This document shows positions 9,303 to 19,250 of a DNA stretch of 64,000 nucleotides, in pieces; positions within the stretch are counted from its first letter, which is position 1; every line of letters begins with the position of its first letter. The DNA comes from Leptolyngbya subtilissima AS-A7. GTDB lineage: Bacteria > Cyanobacteriota > Cyanobacteriia > Phormidesmidales > Phormidesmidaceae. The stretch is from assembly GCF_039962255.1 (NCBI RefSeq), contig NZ_JAMPKY010000012.1, forward strand, positions 158,433 to 222,432, in the 5' to 3' direction. A program made the position numbers and the translations under genes. The notes below the pieces were generated by a model that was not told where the DNA came from, searched no databases, and saw nothing but the letters and a program-made list of their open reading frames with translations.

Positions 9303-10544
9303 TTAGGGACGTAGCAGCAGGTAATACAGGCGCCCTGATGTGTTGATACGTCCAGCTAGCTCCCCAGCTTGGCTGCCCGATCCTACATACAAATCGACTC
9401 GTCCAGGACCTTGAATGGCGCCGCCTGTATCTTGGTCGAGTACTAAGCGGGTAGTGGGTTGGCTAACCCAGTCGCCCTGAGGTGTTTGTTGAGGTAACGA
9501 CAGCTGAATAGCCGCGATCGCCCCTGGTGGCATCAGTGATTTATCGGTGGCGATCGAATAGCCAGCGGTCACCGGCACACTTAAGCTACCCGAAGGTGGC
9601 CCATCGCTGCCTTCACGAAAGAATATGAACCGTTCATTTTGAGGTAAATAGTGGTTCAGGTCTTCGGGATGAGCTTCGAAGTAGGCCAGCAGATTGGGCA
9701 GTGACAGATCATTTGGGTCGATTTTGCCGTCGTCGACCAGGGCACGGCCAATGCTGGTGTAGGGATATTCAGTACGACCCGCATAGCCCACCGACATCAC
9801 CTGACCATCGGTGAGTTGCAGCTTGGCCGAACCCTGCACCTGTACTAGAAACGCCTCTAAGCGATTGGCCAACCACACCAGTTCTAAACCAGCGAGGGCA
9901 CCTTGCCCACCTGCTAAGCCATCCATGCCCTCCAGCTCTAGGCGGGTTGGGTGAGGCTGAGGCCAAGTATCTAGGGTAGGAGGGCGACGGTAGAGGGGAT
10001 AACGGTATTCAGCAGTAGGAACCGCGCTAGCTCGATACTGCGGCTCAAAGTAGCCCGTGTAGGCAACGGTGCCCCTGCCATCGACTCCAACCGATTCATA
10101 GACAACAAATTCCTGCCTTAGAGCGGTCTGAAAAGCCTGATTACTGGGACTGGTAGCGACTAACTGCCGCAGACGTTGCAGACTGCGCCACACGCGATCG
10201 CGCGTAATGCCCGGTACCGGATAAGCCTGATAATCTGCTGCCGCCTTCGGTGTAGCTAAGTAGGTAAGGCTATGGTTAACTGCCTGTATCAACGCTTGGC
10301 GGTCAGCAGGCAGAACAAGGTCTGCCCATAGACGGCTCTCCCCATCCCTCACCAATGGCGTCAGGGGCAGAGCTGCTGAGGGCTGAGCATCAGCGGGAAG
10401 ATCTGAAACGAAGAGATCCTGAGCTTCACCCCTTTCAGCTGCCAGCGCGAACAGTCCGCTGCTTTGCCCAACCAGACAGGCTACTGTTGCCACACCTGCT
10501 GTTAGCAACCGAGTATTTATACTTACCCTAACCCAACCAACCAT
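9303..10544 (-). CDS. mltA: Membrane-bound lytic murein transglycosylase A
   Basis: A 413-residue protein with an N-terminal signal segment (TRLLTAGVATVACLVG). The MltA domain is recognised by YTGYFEPQYRAS and YRYPLYRRPP. The C-terminal 3D domain has DQDTGGAIQGPGRVDLYVGSG, whose Asp residues include the expected catalytic acid. MltA cleaves the glycan strand of peptidoglycan to 1,6-anhydromuropeptides in the periplasm. No clear lipobox Cys follows the signal, so attachment may differ from E. coli. The ATG overlaps the stop of the upstream 84-residue gene by one base (TAATG), implying translational coupling. Confidence 0.9.
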   Translation of the reverse strand: MVGWVRVSINTRLLTAGVATVACLVGQSSGLFALAAERGEAQDLFVSDLPADAQPSAALPLTPLVRDGESRLWADLVLPADRQALIQAVNHSLTYLATPKAAADYQAYPVPGITRDRVWRSLQRLRQLVATSPSNQAFQTALRQEFVVYESVGVDGRGTVAYTGYFEPQYRASAVPTAEYRYPLYRRPPTLDTWPQPHPTRLELEGMDGLAGGQGALAGLELVWLANRLEAFLVQVQGSAKLQLTDGQVMSVGYAGRTEYPYTSIGRALVDDGKIDPNDLSLPNLLAYFEAHPEDLNHYLPQNERFIFFREGSDGPPSGSLSVPVTAGYSIATDKSLMPPGAIAAIQLSLPQQTPQGDWVSQPTTRLVLDQDTGGAIQGPGRVDLYVGSGSQAGELAGRINTSGRLYYLLLRP

Positions 10545-10798
10545 TAATACCGCTCAACGCTAGAGCTAAACACTGGCTCCACCCGAATCGCACTGACGCG
10601 GGACGGACGAATGACCATGTATTCGCCAGGATTGACCTTGGGTAGAGGCACTGTGATGAACTCATCGGAGGTGGCCTTGGGCATCAATTCGCCGCTGTAC
10701 CACTTTTGAAAATCTTGAATGGAAGAGAAGCGTACCTCTTCATGGTGGCCGCCATCCAACAGCATGTGAATGATGTACTCACTGGGCGTTCTTGGCAT
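10544..10798 (-). CDS. Conserved small cyanobacterial protein upstream of mltA
   Basis: An 84-residue soluble protein with no signal peptide or helix. It contains LPKVNPGEYMVIRPSRVSAIRVEP, which looks like a small beta-rich fold. I recognise the style of a conserved cyanobacterial hypothetical protein but no function. Its stop codon shares a base with the mltA start, so the two are co-translated. No catalytic residues are evident. Confidence 0.7.
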   Translation of the reverse strand: MPRTPSEYIIHMLLDGGHHEEVRFSSIQDFQKWYSGELMPKATSDEFITVPLPKVNPGEYMVIRPSRVSAIRVEPVFSSSVERY

Positions 10799-10929
10799 AG
10801 GAAATTGCGATCCTTCAGTTCACCGCCCCTATTATGGGCTGTTTGGCCATAAAAACTACCATTCTCTCCAGGGGAATTTGTCCACCCTGCTAATGCAAAA
10901 GCTGCATGTTGCCTTGGATAAGCGCAATT

Positions 10930-11913
10930 TTAAGGAATTGGAGTAGTTTCGAGTAGGTCAGCCACCAGCCGCTGAGGCCGATGGTGGCCGGCCGGGATCA
11001 GACGATGGGCTAACACATGGGGGGCCAGTTGCTTAGCATCGTCAGGGATAGCATAGCTGCGCCCTTCTAGGTAAGCCAGAGCCTGAATCGCTTTGTAAAA
11101 CGCCACCGAGCCCCGTGGGCTGACACCGAGGGTGATATCGCTGTGGGTGCGGGTGGCCCGTACGAGGTCGAGGATGTAGTGCTGCAACGACTCCTCAACC
11201 GTGACCCGGGCACATTCTGCCCGCAGAGCCATAACCTCATCTAGGGTGATGCAAGGTTGGATGTCGTGGGGAGAGACCCCACCCCCAAGGCGCTGGAGCA
11301 TGCTCAGTTCTTCACCCTCGGTAGGGTAGCCGAGGCTAAAGGAAAGCGCAAACCGGTCCATCTGGGCTTCGGGAAGCGGGAATGTACCCTGGTATTCCAC
11401 CGGATTTTGGGTTGCAATCACAAAAAACGGGGCGGGCACTGGACGGGACAAGCCGTCTAGGGTCACCTGGTGCTCTTCCATCACCTCTAGTAGCGCCGAC
11501 TGGGTGCGCGGGGTGGCTCGGTTGATTTCGTCAGCTAGCAGAATGTTGGCAAACACTGGCCCCGGCAGGAACTGAAACTCGCCGCTGTTGGGATTCCAGA
11601 TGTTGGTGCCGGTCACGTCAGTGGGCAAAAGGTCGGGAGTGCACTGAATGCGCTGAAATCGACCATCAATACAACGAGCCAGCGATTTAGCCAGCAGAGT
11701 CTTGCCAACCCCCGGCACATCCTCCAGCAGAGCATGCCCCCCTGAGAACAGCGCCACTAGCACTAGCCGAATGGAGTTTGATTTGCCAACGATGGTTTTG
11801 TCTAAATTTTGGACTAGCGTTTCAATCCGCTCGCGCATGCTGGTGACCCCTGCTATACCAAATCCGGCTGGCAACTGCGGTTTATCCATAGAAAAACCCT
11901 TGCCCCTAGACAT
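10930..11913 (-). CDS. MoxR-family AAA+ ATPase
   Basis: A 327-residue AAA_3 ATPase. Walker A is GVGKTLLAKSLAR, Walker B LLADEINRATPRTQSALLEVMEE, sensor 1 FFVIATQNP, and the C-terminal lid domain includes LGVSPRGSVAFYKA. MoxR proteins act as chaperone-like ATPases that, usually with vWA proteins, insert metals or mature complexes. No vWA gene is adjacent. The frame begins at ATG 11913; an internal ATG at 11889 (MDKPQLP) is possible. It lies 19 bp downstream of ribF on the same strand and is probably co-transcribed with it. Confidence 0.88.
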   Translation of the reverse strand: MSRGKGFSMDKPQLPAGFGIAGVTSMRERIETLVQNLDKTIVGKSNSIRLVLVALFSGGHALLEDVPGVGKTLLAKSLARCIDGRFQRIQCTPDLLPTDVTGTNIWNPNSGEFQFLPGPVFANILLADEINRATPRTQSALLEVMEEHQVTLDGLSRPVPAPFFVIATQNPVEYQGTFPLPEAQMDRFALSFSLGYPTEGEELSMLQRLGGGVSPHDIQPCITLDEVMALRAECARVTVEESLQHYILDLVRATRTHSDITLGVSPRGSVAFYKAIQALAYLEGRSYAIPDDAKQLAPHVLAHRLIPAGHHRPQRLVADLLETTPIP

Positions 11914-11932
11914 GGCTTAATTGTGTTTAGGC

Positions 11933-13006
11933 CTATGATGCCCCGATCGCCCCCGAACTGCCTAGCGGCTGTCGCGCCAGTTCGCCTAGCGCCTGTTGGC
12001 AGTCATGCTGGATTTGGGTCTTGAGATCATCAAGGCTGCCAAATTTTTGCTCGGGCCGCAGAAAACTATGTAGATATACCTCCAAGGTTTTGTCGTAGAG
12101 GTTGCCCTCCCAATTGAGCAGGTGTATTTCAACGGTGAGTGCAGCGCCTTTTACCGTAGGGCGGGTGCCCAGGTTCATCACCGCCGGTACGAGGGGATAA
12201 GGGGTCTGAGTTGCTCCATGCACCCACACGCTGTAGACCCCCGTTTGAGGCAAAAACTTCTCGGCGGGCAGGTGCAGATTTGCGGTAGGAAACCCAATAG
12301 TCCGCCCCAGCTGCTGCCCCTTTACCACCCGACCAACCAAACTGTAGGGCCGCCCCAGCAGCGCCTTGACCGTATCAAGATCGGTTTTTTCTAAAGCCTG
12401 GCGAATGCGAGAGCTGCTAATGCGATCGGCACCCAAATCGACAACGGGAGCAATGTGCACCTGAACCCCATAGCGGGCAGCTAAAGCCTTCAGGTCGTCT
12501 ACAGTGCCCTGACGTTTCTTACCGAAGCAAAAGTCTTTGCCCACGCTGATGTGCTGCACCCGCAAATGCTTAACTAGCAGCGTTCCCACAAAGTCTTCGG
12601 GCGACAGGTTAGCTAAGGATTGATCAAAGGGCAAGAGCACCAGTTGACCAATGCCCAATCGGCTGATCTGAGCAGCTTTTTCAGGTAAAGGCGTCAGCAA
12701 CGAACGAGCCTGCCCCGAAAAGAACTCCTGCGGATGCGGGAAAAACGTCATCACGGTAGGAATAGGGGTAGCTGCCGGCTGAGAGGTTGGGGTTGGAAAG
12801 CTACTCTGAGCCCTCTGGCGCTGACTCAACCCTCGCAGCGGCACTTGAGTCAGCTGCGGGTTGACATGAGGCTCGCCCTGTCCCTGGGCCCCTAAGGGCA
12901 CCACTGAGCGAATGACGGCCTGATGCCCCAAATGGACACCATCAAAGTTCCCCAGGGCGATCGCCGTTGGAGTAATAGCTGTTGTAAGCGAAGACGTGAT
13001 CCACAC
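11933..13006 (-). CDS. ribF: Bifunctional riboflavin kinase / FAD synthetase
   Basis: A 357-residue RibF. The N-terminal FMN adenylyltransferase domain shows ALGNFDGVHLGHQAVI, MTFFPHPQEFF, FDQSLANLSPEDFV and SVGKDFCFGKKRQG. The C-terminal riboflavin kinase domain shows GRVVKGQQLGRTIGFPTANL and DKTLEVYLHSFLRPEQKF. It converts riboflavin to FMN and FAD in the cytoplasm. A Gln/Pro/Ser-rich insertion of about 45 residues sits between the first strand-helix and MTFFPHP, making it longer than typical (about 310). Start is ATG or an alternative codon near 13006. Confidence 0.92.
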   Translation of the reverse strand: MWITSSLTTAITPTAIALGNFDGVHLGHQAVIRSVVPLGAQGQGEPHVNPQLTQVPLRGLSQRQRAQSSFPTPTSQPAATPIPTVMTFFPHPQEFFSGQARSLLTPLPEKAAQISRLGIGQLVLLPFDQSLANLSPEDFVGTLLVKHLRVQHISVGKDFCFGKKRQGTVDDLKALAARYGVQVHIAPVVDLGADRISSSRIRQALEKTDLDTVKALLGRPYSLVGRVVKGQQLGRTIGFPTANLHLPAEKFLPQTGVYSVWVHGATQTPYPLVPAVMNLGTRPTVKGAALTVEIHLLNWEGNLYDKTLEVYLHSFLRPEQKFGSLDDLKTQIQHDCQQALGELARQPLGSSGAIGAS

Positions 13007-13056
13007 GCTTTACATTTTTACACAGTCTGTTGGGCTCAACCGAGTTGAGAAGCAAT

Positions 13057-14004
13057 TCAGCTCGGATCAGGTTCGAGGTGCATCGCTTCCAGGGCTGAGG
13101 GGTAATTCCCTAGGGCCTTCGTGCCAATGGCTTTCGACGGCAGAGTAGCGCGGGCGGCAGTCAGATCAAGCACCATGCCTTCTTTGGCCACCACAGCGCC
13201 AGGGAAGGCGGCCTTGGTTTTAGCGGCTATTTGATCCATAAAGTCGTCGTCGTGGGCGGGGTCGTGGTGGAAGATGACTAAGGTCTTGACCCCAGCCGCC
13301 TTGGCGACCTTCACGGCCTCCTGCCAAGTGGAGTGACCCCAACTTACTTTGCTCGATTTGGGATCGTTGTACTCGTCGTCGGTATAGGTAGCGTCGTAGA
13401 TCATGACGTCGGCATTGCGAGCCAGCCACACAGCGTTGTCATCCAGACGATCTGGATAGTGCTCGGTATCGGTGATGTAGGCTGCCACCTGATTCTGCCA
13501 GGTCACTCGGTAGCCCACCGCTTCGCCGGGGTGATTGAGCAGGGCGTTTTCGATGGTGATGTCGCCCATATGCAGGGTTTCACCCACTTCGATGTCGCAA
13601 AATTTGAGATCGGCCCCCATCACCTGGAGCGGCACCGGAAAGTTGGGGTGCAGCATCTGGTCGTTGAGGCGCTGCTCAATAGTGGAGCCGTTGGGAGCGA
13701 TCGCACCGTAGATATTAAACCGGTTGCCCCGCACAAAGGCCGGGACAAAGAAGGGAAAGCCTTGGATATGGTCCCAGTGGGAGTGGGTAAAGAACATGTT
13801 GGCCTCAACGGGCATTTCAGCCAGCAATGACAGGCCCAGCTCTCTCAGACCGGTACCCCCGTCAAAGATTAGGCGATGTCCCCCGACCAACATCTCGACA
13901 CAGGAGGTGTTACCGCCGTAGCGCACCGTAGACGGCCCTGGGCAAGCAATGCTCCCACGTACGCCCCAAAACCGGACTAAAAACTGCTCAGTAAGCTCAG
14001 CCAT
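13057..14004 (-). CDS. MBL-fold metallohydrolase
   Basis: A 315-residue metallo-beta-lactamase-fold protein. It starts with VRFWGVRGSIACPGPSTVRYGGNTSC, a signature of a widespread phosphodiesterase-like subgroup. THSHWDH is the HxHxDH metal motif; later ligands are DTEHYPD, MIYDATYTDDEY and FHHDPAH. Such proteins hydrolyse phosphodiester or related bonds; the substrate is unknown. The frame is open to 14028, but the ATG at 14004 is preceded by GAGAG at the proper distance and is preferred. It is not similar to PhnP in its N-terminal cysteine pattern, so I do not link it to the phosphonate cluster. Confidence 0.82.
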   Translation of the reverse strand: MAELTEQFLVRFWGVRGSIACPGPSTVRYGGNTSCVEMLVGGHRLIFDGGTGLRELGLSLLAEMPVEANMFFTHSHWDHIQGFPFFVPAFVRGNRFNIYGAIAPNGSTIEQRLNDQMLHPNFPVPLQVMGADLKFCDIEVGETLHMGDITIENALLNHPGEAVGYRVTWQNQVAAYITDTEHYPDRLDDNAVWLARNADVMIYDATYTDDEYNDPKSSKVSWGHSTWQEAVKVAKAAGVKTLVIFHHDPAHDDDFMDQIAAKTKAAFPGAVVAKEGMVLDLTAARATLPSKAIGTKALGNYPSALEAMHLEPDPS

Positions 14005-14220
14005 GAATCTCTCGGGATGGGAAAGCATGGAACATTAGGCTAGAAATACAAGTACGCCTTGGGGTAGAGCACAACCATGATATTTCTTCAATAGTAATGA
14101 ACTCTAATCAAAATGATCAGTGTGGAGCACCCACCCTACCTAGAAGGCGTCAGAGCTTGACTCGATGCCTTGGCCTTAGTCTGCCCCGAAGCGCCGTGAG
14201 ATTTCGTTGTGAACTATATT

Positions 14221-15057
14221 TTACTCTACTTGCTCTGGCAGCAGAGGCCGCTCACCCTGGGCTAAATCTAACAGATCGCCTACGGCAGTCAGGTTATATT
14301 GCAGCGGCGTAACCGAGATATAGCGATCGCGAATCGCTTGCACATCGGTCGGAATACCCGTCATGGCCTGAGTCAATTCGGGAGGCCAGCCTTGGTTAGG
14401 TAAGGGATCCTCGATGTCTTCGACGGCTTCCCCCGCTAGCCAGTAGTAGGTTTTGCCCCGAGGATCGAGGCGTTTTTCAAACTGGTCGAAATAGCGGCGA
14501 ATGCCCTGGCGAGTAATCTTGGCCCCTTTGATCTCCGCTGCCGTCACCGCCGGCACGTTGACGTTGAGCAGCATGGGGCGCTCTAGGGGGAAACGATCGC
14601 GATCGCTCAGCAGATCGCGAATAAAGTCGGCAGCGGGGACGAAGCTGCCCTGGGTAAAGCTGGTCAGACTGACTGCGATCGCCGGAATGCCTTCCATTAC
14701 TCCTTCCATCGCCGCCGACACTGTGCCGGAATAGACCACGTCGGTGCCCAGGTTAGCGCCGTGGTTAATGCCCGAGACCACGACCTCTGGAGGCGTTGCC
14801 ATCAGTGCCCCCAAGGCCAGCTTGACGCAGTCAGCGGGGGTGCCAGAGCAACTCCAAGCTTCAATGTCATCCTTGAATACCGACTCGATCATCTCGGCGC
14901 GAATTGGCTTGTGCATCGTGAGCCCATGGCCGGTAGCGGAACGCTCGCGATCGGGGCACACCACGGTAACCCGGTGACCCGCCGCCGCTAGGGTAGAGGC
15001 TAAGGTGCGCATCCCTAGGGCAAAAATACCGTCGTCGTTGCTGATGAGAATGTTCAT
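14221..15057 (-). CDS. surE: 5'/3'-nucleotidase SurE
   Basis: A 278-residue SurE. The N-terminal [19 protein letters not shown] carries the NDDG metal motif, [13 protein letters not shown] and [19 protein letters not shown] are family signatures, and [12 protein letters not shown] ends the core. SurE removes phosphate from nucleoside monophosphates and short polyphosphates and helps stationary-phase survival. The gene is divergent from pheS; the roughly 120 bp between them should hold both promoters. Confidence 0.95.
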   Translation of the reverse strand: MNILISNDDGIFALGMRTLASTLAAAGHRVTVVCPDRERSATGHGLTMHKPIRAEMIESVFKDDIEAWSCSGTPADCVKLALGALMATPPEVVVSGINHGANLGTDVVYSGTVSAAMEGVMEGIPAIAVSLTSFTQGSFVPAADFIRDLLSDRDRFPLERPMLLNVNVPAVTAAEIKGAKITRQGIRRYFDQFEKRLDPRGKTYYWLAGEAVEDIEDPLPNQGWPPELTQAMTGIPTDVQAIRDRYISVTPLQYNLTAVGDLLDLAQGERPLLPEQVE

Positions 15058-15175
15058 GACTGTTCCCCCGCCACACTAAAATAATCAAAGCCCAAAGCTA
15101 GCCTAGAGCGCCAAGGTATTGCCCAGAGCTGGTCGGGCTAGCCTCCCTATATTGTTGTTGCACCATACACGCAGA

Positions 15176-16177
15176 ATGACCGCCGCACCCACCTCGCTCG
15201 AAACCGACCTAATGGCCATGAAGGAGGCGGCTAGGAGCGCGATCGCCGCCGCCGCCACCCTAGATGAACTAGAGCAGCTGCGCATTGGCTACCTGGGCAA
15301 AAAGGGCCAACTCTCTAAAGTGCTGGGGGGCATGGGCAAACTCTCCGCCGAAGAGCGTCCCCGCATTGGTGCGTTGGCCAACGAAGTCAAAGAACTCATT
15401 CAAACCCAGCTCGATCAGGGCAAAAGTGCCTTAGAAGCCGCTCGCATTGAGGCTCAGCTGGCCACCGAAACCTTAGATGTCACTATGCCTGGCATCTTTC
15501 AGCCCCAGGGCCGCATTCACCCCATCAACAGCATCATCGATCGCATCGTCGATATTTTTGTGGGTTTGGGCTATACCGTCGCCGATGGCCCCGAAATTGA
15601 GACTGACTACTATAACTTTGAAGCCCTTAACTTTCTGCCTGACCACCCGGCCCGCGATATGCAGGACACGCTGTACCTGCCCAACGGCCATCTGATGCGC
15701 ACCCACACATCCAACACCCAAATTCGCTACATGCAGGCCAATGAGCCGCCCCTGCGGGCCGTTGCCATTGGGCGCTGCTATCGCCGCGACACGGTAGATG
15801 CCACCCACGCCGCCGTGTTTCACCAGATCGAGTTCTTTGCAGTGGATACAGACATTACCTTCACTGACCTGCGAGGCACCATCAAGGTGTTTCTAGAGGC
15901 GCTCTACGGCGAGATTCCCGTACGGTTTCGGCCCAGCTTTTTCCCGTTCACTGAGCCCTCTGCCGAGGTAGATGTAGAGTGGCAGGGCAAGTGGCTAGAG
16001 GTGCTAGGCTGCGGCATGATTGATCCCAACGTGCTGAAATCCGTCGGTTATGACCCTGAGGTTTACAGCGGCTTCGCGGCAGGGCTAGGGGTAGAGCGCC
16101 TAGCCATGGTTCAGCACCAAATCGACGACATTCGCCGCCTCTACACCAGCGACCTGCGGTTTTTGCGACAGTTCTAA
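15176..16177 (+). CDS. pheS: Phenylalanyl-tRNA synthetase alpha subunit
   Basis: A 333-residue PheS. The N-terminal coiled coil (residues about 1-85) includes [20 protein letters not shown]. The class II catalytic core includes [20 protein letters not shown], the motif-2 region [21 protein letters not shown], and motif 3 [13 protein letters not shown]. It joins PheT to charge tRNA-Phe. The frame is open to a TTG at 15119, but ATG 15176 ([12 protein letters not shown]) gives normal length. The PheT gene is not in the window. Confidence 0.95.
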   Translation: MTAAPTSLETDLMAMKEAARSAIAAAATLDELEQLRIGYLGKKGQLSKVLGGMGKLSAEERPRIGALANEVKELIQTQLDQGKSALEAARIEAQLATETLDVTMPGIFQPQGRIHPINSIIDRIVDIFVGLGYTVADGPEIETDYYNFEALNFLPDHPARDMQDTLYLPNGHLMRTHTSNTQIRYMQANEPPLRAVAIGRCYRRDTVDATHAAVFHQIEFFAVDTDITFTDLRGTIKVFLEALYGEIPVRFRPSFFPFTEPSAEVDVEWQGKWLEVLGCGMIDPNVLKSVGYDPEVYSGFAAGLGVERLAMVQHQIDDIRRLYTSDLRFLRQF

Positions 16178-16510
16178 ATACCTGCTAACCCTGGCCTGTT
16201 TAGGGGCAAGCTAGGGTTAGCCGAACCAAGCTCTTAAGGGCTGATATGCCCCAGCTCAAAGATCCGATTGCTTAGCGGTTCACCTATTCCAACGCGGCAA
16301 GTCGCCGAGCTAAATCTTAGCGTTGCTGTTGCAGCTTCATTGGACCTTTCTAGCTATCGTTTCGCAGAAAGTTCTCTCTAAACAGAACTCTGCCAGGCCT
16401 CTGTATACAATGGACTGTATACAGAGGCGTCGCGGTTATATGATGGTCTGTAACGTTTTCTGGAGTCAAACGTTTCATCTCTTCACTGAACTCCTTTTGA
16501 CTGAATACCT
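16178..16510. other. Upstream region of the amidohydrolase
   Basis: Spacer between pheS and the M20 amidohydrolase. Its one clear element is the inverted repeat at 16397-16428. A 63-codon frame across it (16323-16514) looks accidental. Confidence 0.5.
16397..16428. promoter_or_regulatory. Perfect 13-bp inverted repeat, probable operator of the amidohydrolase gene
   Basis: Arms GCCTCTGTATACA (16397-16409) and TGTATACAGAGGC (16416-16428) are exact complements around ATGGAC. Each arm carries the self-palindromic octamer TGTATACA, the two being 14 bp apart. The element ends 82 bp before the amidohydrolase start, the right place for a repressor or activator; GTATAC-type half-sites are common for GntR-like regulators. 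No poly-T follows, so a terminator is less likely. Confidence 0.6.
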
Positions 16511-17749
16511 ATGACTCGTTTACAAACCCTTAGCATCAACGGCAAACGACTCAATCAAAGCATTGACGATCTAGCCCAAATTGGGCAGCTCAGCAACGGC
16601 GGCATTTGTCGGCTGGCCTTTAGCTCAGAAGATATTCAAGGCCGCGAGCTGGTACGACGATGGATGGTAGAAGCAGGTTTAAGTACCTGTATTGACACCG
16701 CTGGTAACCTGATTGGTCGCCGCAATGGTCGCACCAACGCCCCAGCGATCGCCACTGGCTCCCATATCGACACAGTGCCCTGTGGCGGCAAATTTGACGG
16801 CAACCTGGGTGTACTAGCGGGTATTGAAGTAGCCCGCGCCCTTCAAGAAAACAACATCACCCTCGATCACCCCTTTGAGGTGATTGTGTTTGCCGACGAA
16901 GAAGACACTATGGTTGGCGGGCGTGCCATGGCCGGCACCGCCTCGCTCGAGGCTGCCGACTACCACCGCAAAGATGGTCGCCCCATTGATGAGTGCGTCA
17001 ACGCCGCCGGAGGAAATTGGGATCAGCTTTCTCTCTCTCAGCGCACTCGTGATGATATCTGTGCCTTTGTCGAACTTCATGTTGAGCAGGGAGGAGTGTT
17101 AGAAACAGCTCACAAACAAATTGGCGTGGTGCAGGGCATAGTGGGTATGCAGCGCTACCAAATCCACATCACTGGGCGGCCCAACCACGCTGGTACCACC
17201 CCCATGGATCAGCGTCAGGATGCTCTAGTAGCAGCAGCTCAGGTAGTTCTGGTAGTAAACCGTTTGGGCAAGCGCCCTCCCGCCCAGCAGGTGGCCACGG
17301 TGGGTGCTCTGCAAGTGTGGCCCAACGCTGACAACATTGTGCCGGGGCAAGTACAGTGCAGTATCGACGTGCGCGACCTGAATCAGTACGTCATCAACGA
17401 TCTGATTGACGATCTGAAAGAAGAATTGCGGTTGATTGCTCAAAACACTGGCACTCAAATCGAGATTGTGCCCCAGCTCAATGTAGCCCCCAGTCCAGCG
17501 GCTGACCATATTCAAGCCGTTATTGCTAAGGCGAGCAGCAACTTGGGGTTGAGCCACATGCCGCTGCCTAGCCGGGCTGGACACGATGCCCTTGAAATGG
17601 GTCGCTTTACCGACATGGGCATGATTTTTGTGCCAAGTGCAGGCGGATTCAGCCACTCTGAGGTGGAGTACACCGCCCCCGAAGAGTGCATCAACGGAGC
17701 CAACGTGCTACTAGAAACGGTGCTGCGGTTGGATCGCCACTATCGCTAA
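16511..17749 (+). CDS. M20-family Zn amidohydrolase (hydantoinase/carbamoylase type)
   Basis: A 412-residue M20 peptidase-fold hydrolase of the N-carbamoyl-amino-acid hydrolase / allantoate amidohydrolase / beta-ureidopropionase group. Metal and catalytic motifs: TGSHIDTVPCGGKFDGNLG, FADEEDTMVGG, ELHVEQGGVLE, GRPNHAGTTPMDQRQDAL, SRAGHDALEMGRF and GGFSHSEVEYT. The lid domain lies between about residues 210 and 325. It would hydrolyse the C-N bond of an N-carbamoyl or ureido compound in the cytoplasm, releasing ammonia for nitrogen salvage. No hydantoinase, allantoinase or uric-acid gene is adjacent, so the substrate is open. The upstream inverted repeat suggests dedicated regulation. Confidence 0.88.
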   Translation: MTRLQTLSINGKRLNQSIDDLAQIGQLSNGGICRLAFSSEDIQGRELVRRWMVEAGLSTCIDTAGNLIGRRNGRTNAPAIATGSHIDTVPCGGKFDGNLGVLAGIEVARALQENNITLDHPFEVIVFADEEDTMVGGRAMAGTASLEAADYHRKDGRPIDECVNAAGGNWDQLSLSQRTRDDICAFVELHVEQGGVLETAHKQIGVVQGIVGMQRYQIHITGRPNHAGTTPMDQRQDALVAAAQVVLVVNRLGKRPPAQQVATVGALQVWPNADNIVPGQVQCSIDVRDLNQYVINDLIDDLKEELRLIAQNTGTQIEIVPQLNVAPSPAADHIQAVIAKASSNLGLSHMPLPSRAGHDALEMGRFTDMGMIFVPSAGGFSHSEVEYTAPEECINGANVLLETVLRLDRHYR

Positions 17750-17972
17750 GTCCTAAGAGACGCTGGTGAAGCTAACCTTTAAGACTAGAGGTCTGTCTAA
17801 TCCGCAAAAGTTATTGGTGCCTGTCCTTTTAATTTCAGGCTTTTTGATTGGACTGCGATCGCTCATCATAACCCCGCTCCCTATGGCCCAGAGGCGCACC
17901 CTCTCCCAGGAAACACCAAGGTGTTGACGCTATAGTTGAGGTAGTTCTTCTACACAAACTGCAATAATTCCT

Positions 17973-18638
17973 ATGGTTTTCTTTGGTTTAGGCAAAGGCA
18001 AAAAGTCAGAGATGCCCGCTCCTAACGAGGCGCTGCCAGGTCGAGCTACAGCTATGCCCGTACCCGAAAAGCACTATGTCAACGGCAACCGCCTGACTCC
18101 TCCTTTTCCGGCTGGCATGGAGCTAGCTCTCTTTGGCATGGGTTGCTTTTGGGGTGCCGAGCGCAAGTTTTGGCAGCTAGAGGGGGTCTACTCTACCTCA
18201 GTTGGCTATGCCGCTGGCTACACCCCCAACCCCACCTATCAGGAGGTGTGCTCTGGGTTAACTGGCCACAACGAGGTGGTGCAGGTTGTATTTGACCCAA
18301 AGGTAGTCAGCTATGAGCAAGTTCTTAAAACCTTTTGGGAAAGTCACAACCCCACCCAGGGCATGCGCCAGGGTAACGACGCAGGCACTCAGTACCGCTC
18401 AGGCATCTATGTGTACTCCGAGGCCCAGCGCCAGCTAGCGGAAGCTTCTAAACAGGCGTATCAGGTCGCGCTCGAGGCTGCTGGCTATGGCCCCATTACT
18501 ACTGAGATTTTGGAAGCTCCAGAGTATTACTACGCCGAGGACTACCACCAGCAGTATCTGGCTAAAAATCCGGGTGGCTATTGTGGCTTGGGAGGCACCA
18601 GTGTAGCTTGCCCAGTGGGCGTAGCAGTAGAGCACTAG
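17973..18638 (+). CDS. msrA: Peptide methionine sulfoxide reductase A
   Basis: A 221-residue MsrA. The catalytic motif is [13 protein letters not shown], with the nucleophile Cys in [17 protein letters not shown]-like [20 protein letters not shown] and [24 protein letters not shown] follow, the C-terminal Cys residues being candidate resolving cysteines. It reduces methionine-S-sulfoxide in proteins using thioredoxin. The N-terminal 45 residues precede the core and lack a clear signal peptide. Confidence 0.95.
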   Translation: MVFFGLGKGKKSEMPAPNEALPGRATAMPVPEKHYVNGNRLTPPFPAGMELALFGMGCFWGAERKFWQLEGVYSTSVGYAAGYTPNPTYQEVCSGLTGHNEVVQVVFDPKVVSYEQVLKTFWESHNPTQGMRQGNDAGTQYRSGIYVYSEAQRQLAEASKQAYQVALEAAGYGPITTEILEAPEYYYAEDYHQQYLAKNPGGYCGLGGTSVACPVGVAVEH

Positions 18639-18675
18639 CACTATATCAAGCAGCTCATTCTTGAACTGAATTACC

Positions 18676-18731
18676 CCTGGTCATGTATGGCTGAGAAAAC
18701 ATGCTAATGCCTACATGATCAGGATTTTTTT
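18676..18731 (+). terminator. Probable rho-independent terminator of msrA
   Basis: Arms CCTGGTCATGTA (18676-18687) and TACATGATCAGG (18712-18723) pair at 11 of 12 positions around a 24-nt loop and are followed by ATTTTTTT. It begins 38 bp after the msrA stop. The loop is longer than usual, which lowers confidence slightly. Confidence 0.7.
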
Positions 18732-19250
18732 CGGGCAAACTATATCTAGGCAATCCCTAGTTTTAATATTAGAGTTTAGGGGTTTGGTTTGAGCATCATA
18801 GCAATACCTAAACTTTCTCGAAAAATTACTAAGGCCATACTTAACTAAAACCTTATGTGAATTACTATCAACTATTTAGAATTTACTACTGCTAAAAACT
18901 CGTTTCCATAACAAAAGACCCTCGATTCTGACAATTAGACTCAAGGAAATAGACGCAAGGCAAGACAGCCCTAAAAATGCTATGCGAAAGCGAAGCATTG
19001 CTTAGAAAAGCGATACTAGATTCTTTCAAATACGCTTCTACTCAAGCAAACAGAGTTTTTTATTTTCCTCCCTCTACTGTAAATACCTTCAGAAGTATTG
19101 ATTTCATTCCTTCGTGCAGCGAATTCAAGCTTTGGCTTTCACCATCGGCCTCGATGAAGCCTTGGTAAATTTCCTAATATGGACCTCGGCATTTCATGCA
19201 TAAGCCTGTATTTTTAATGTGAGCTTCAGTCGTTAATTCTCCTGTTAGGT
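18732..19250. other. Intergenic, no gene recognised
   Basis: AT-rich spacer after the msrA terminator and before the glycosyltransferase pair. A 63-codon frame (18977-19168) has no recognisable feature. The promoter of the glycosyltransferases should lie here. Confidence 0.45.

Noticed and set aside
13057..14004. MBL hydrolase as the missing PhnP
   Set aside because: Lacks the N-terminal Cys-rich zinc motif of PhnP and lies 13 kb away among housekeeping genes.
16323..16514. 63-codon frame upstream of the amidohydrolase
   Set aside because: Runs through the inverted-repeat operator and overlaps the downstream start; Leu/Cys-rich with no family.
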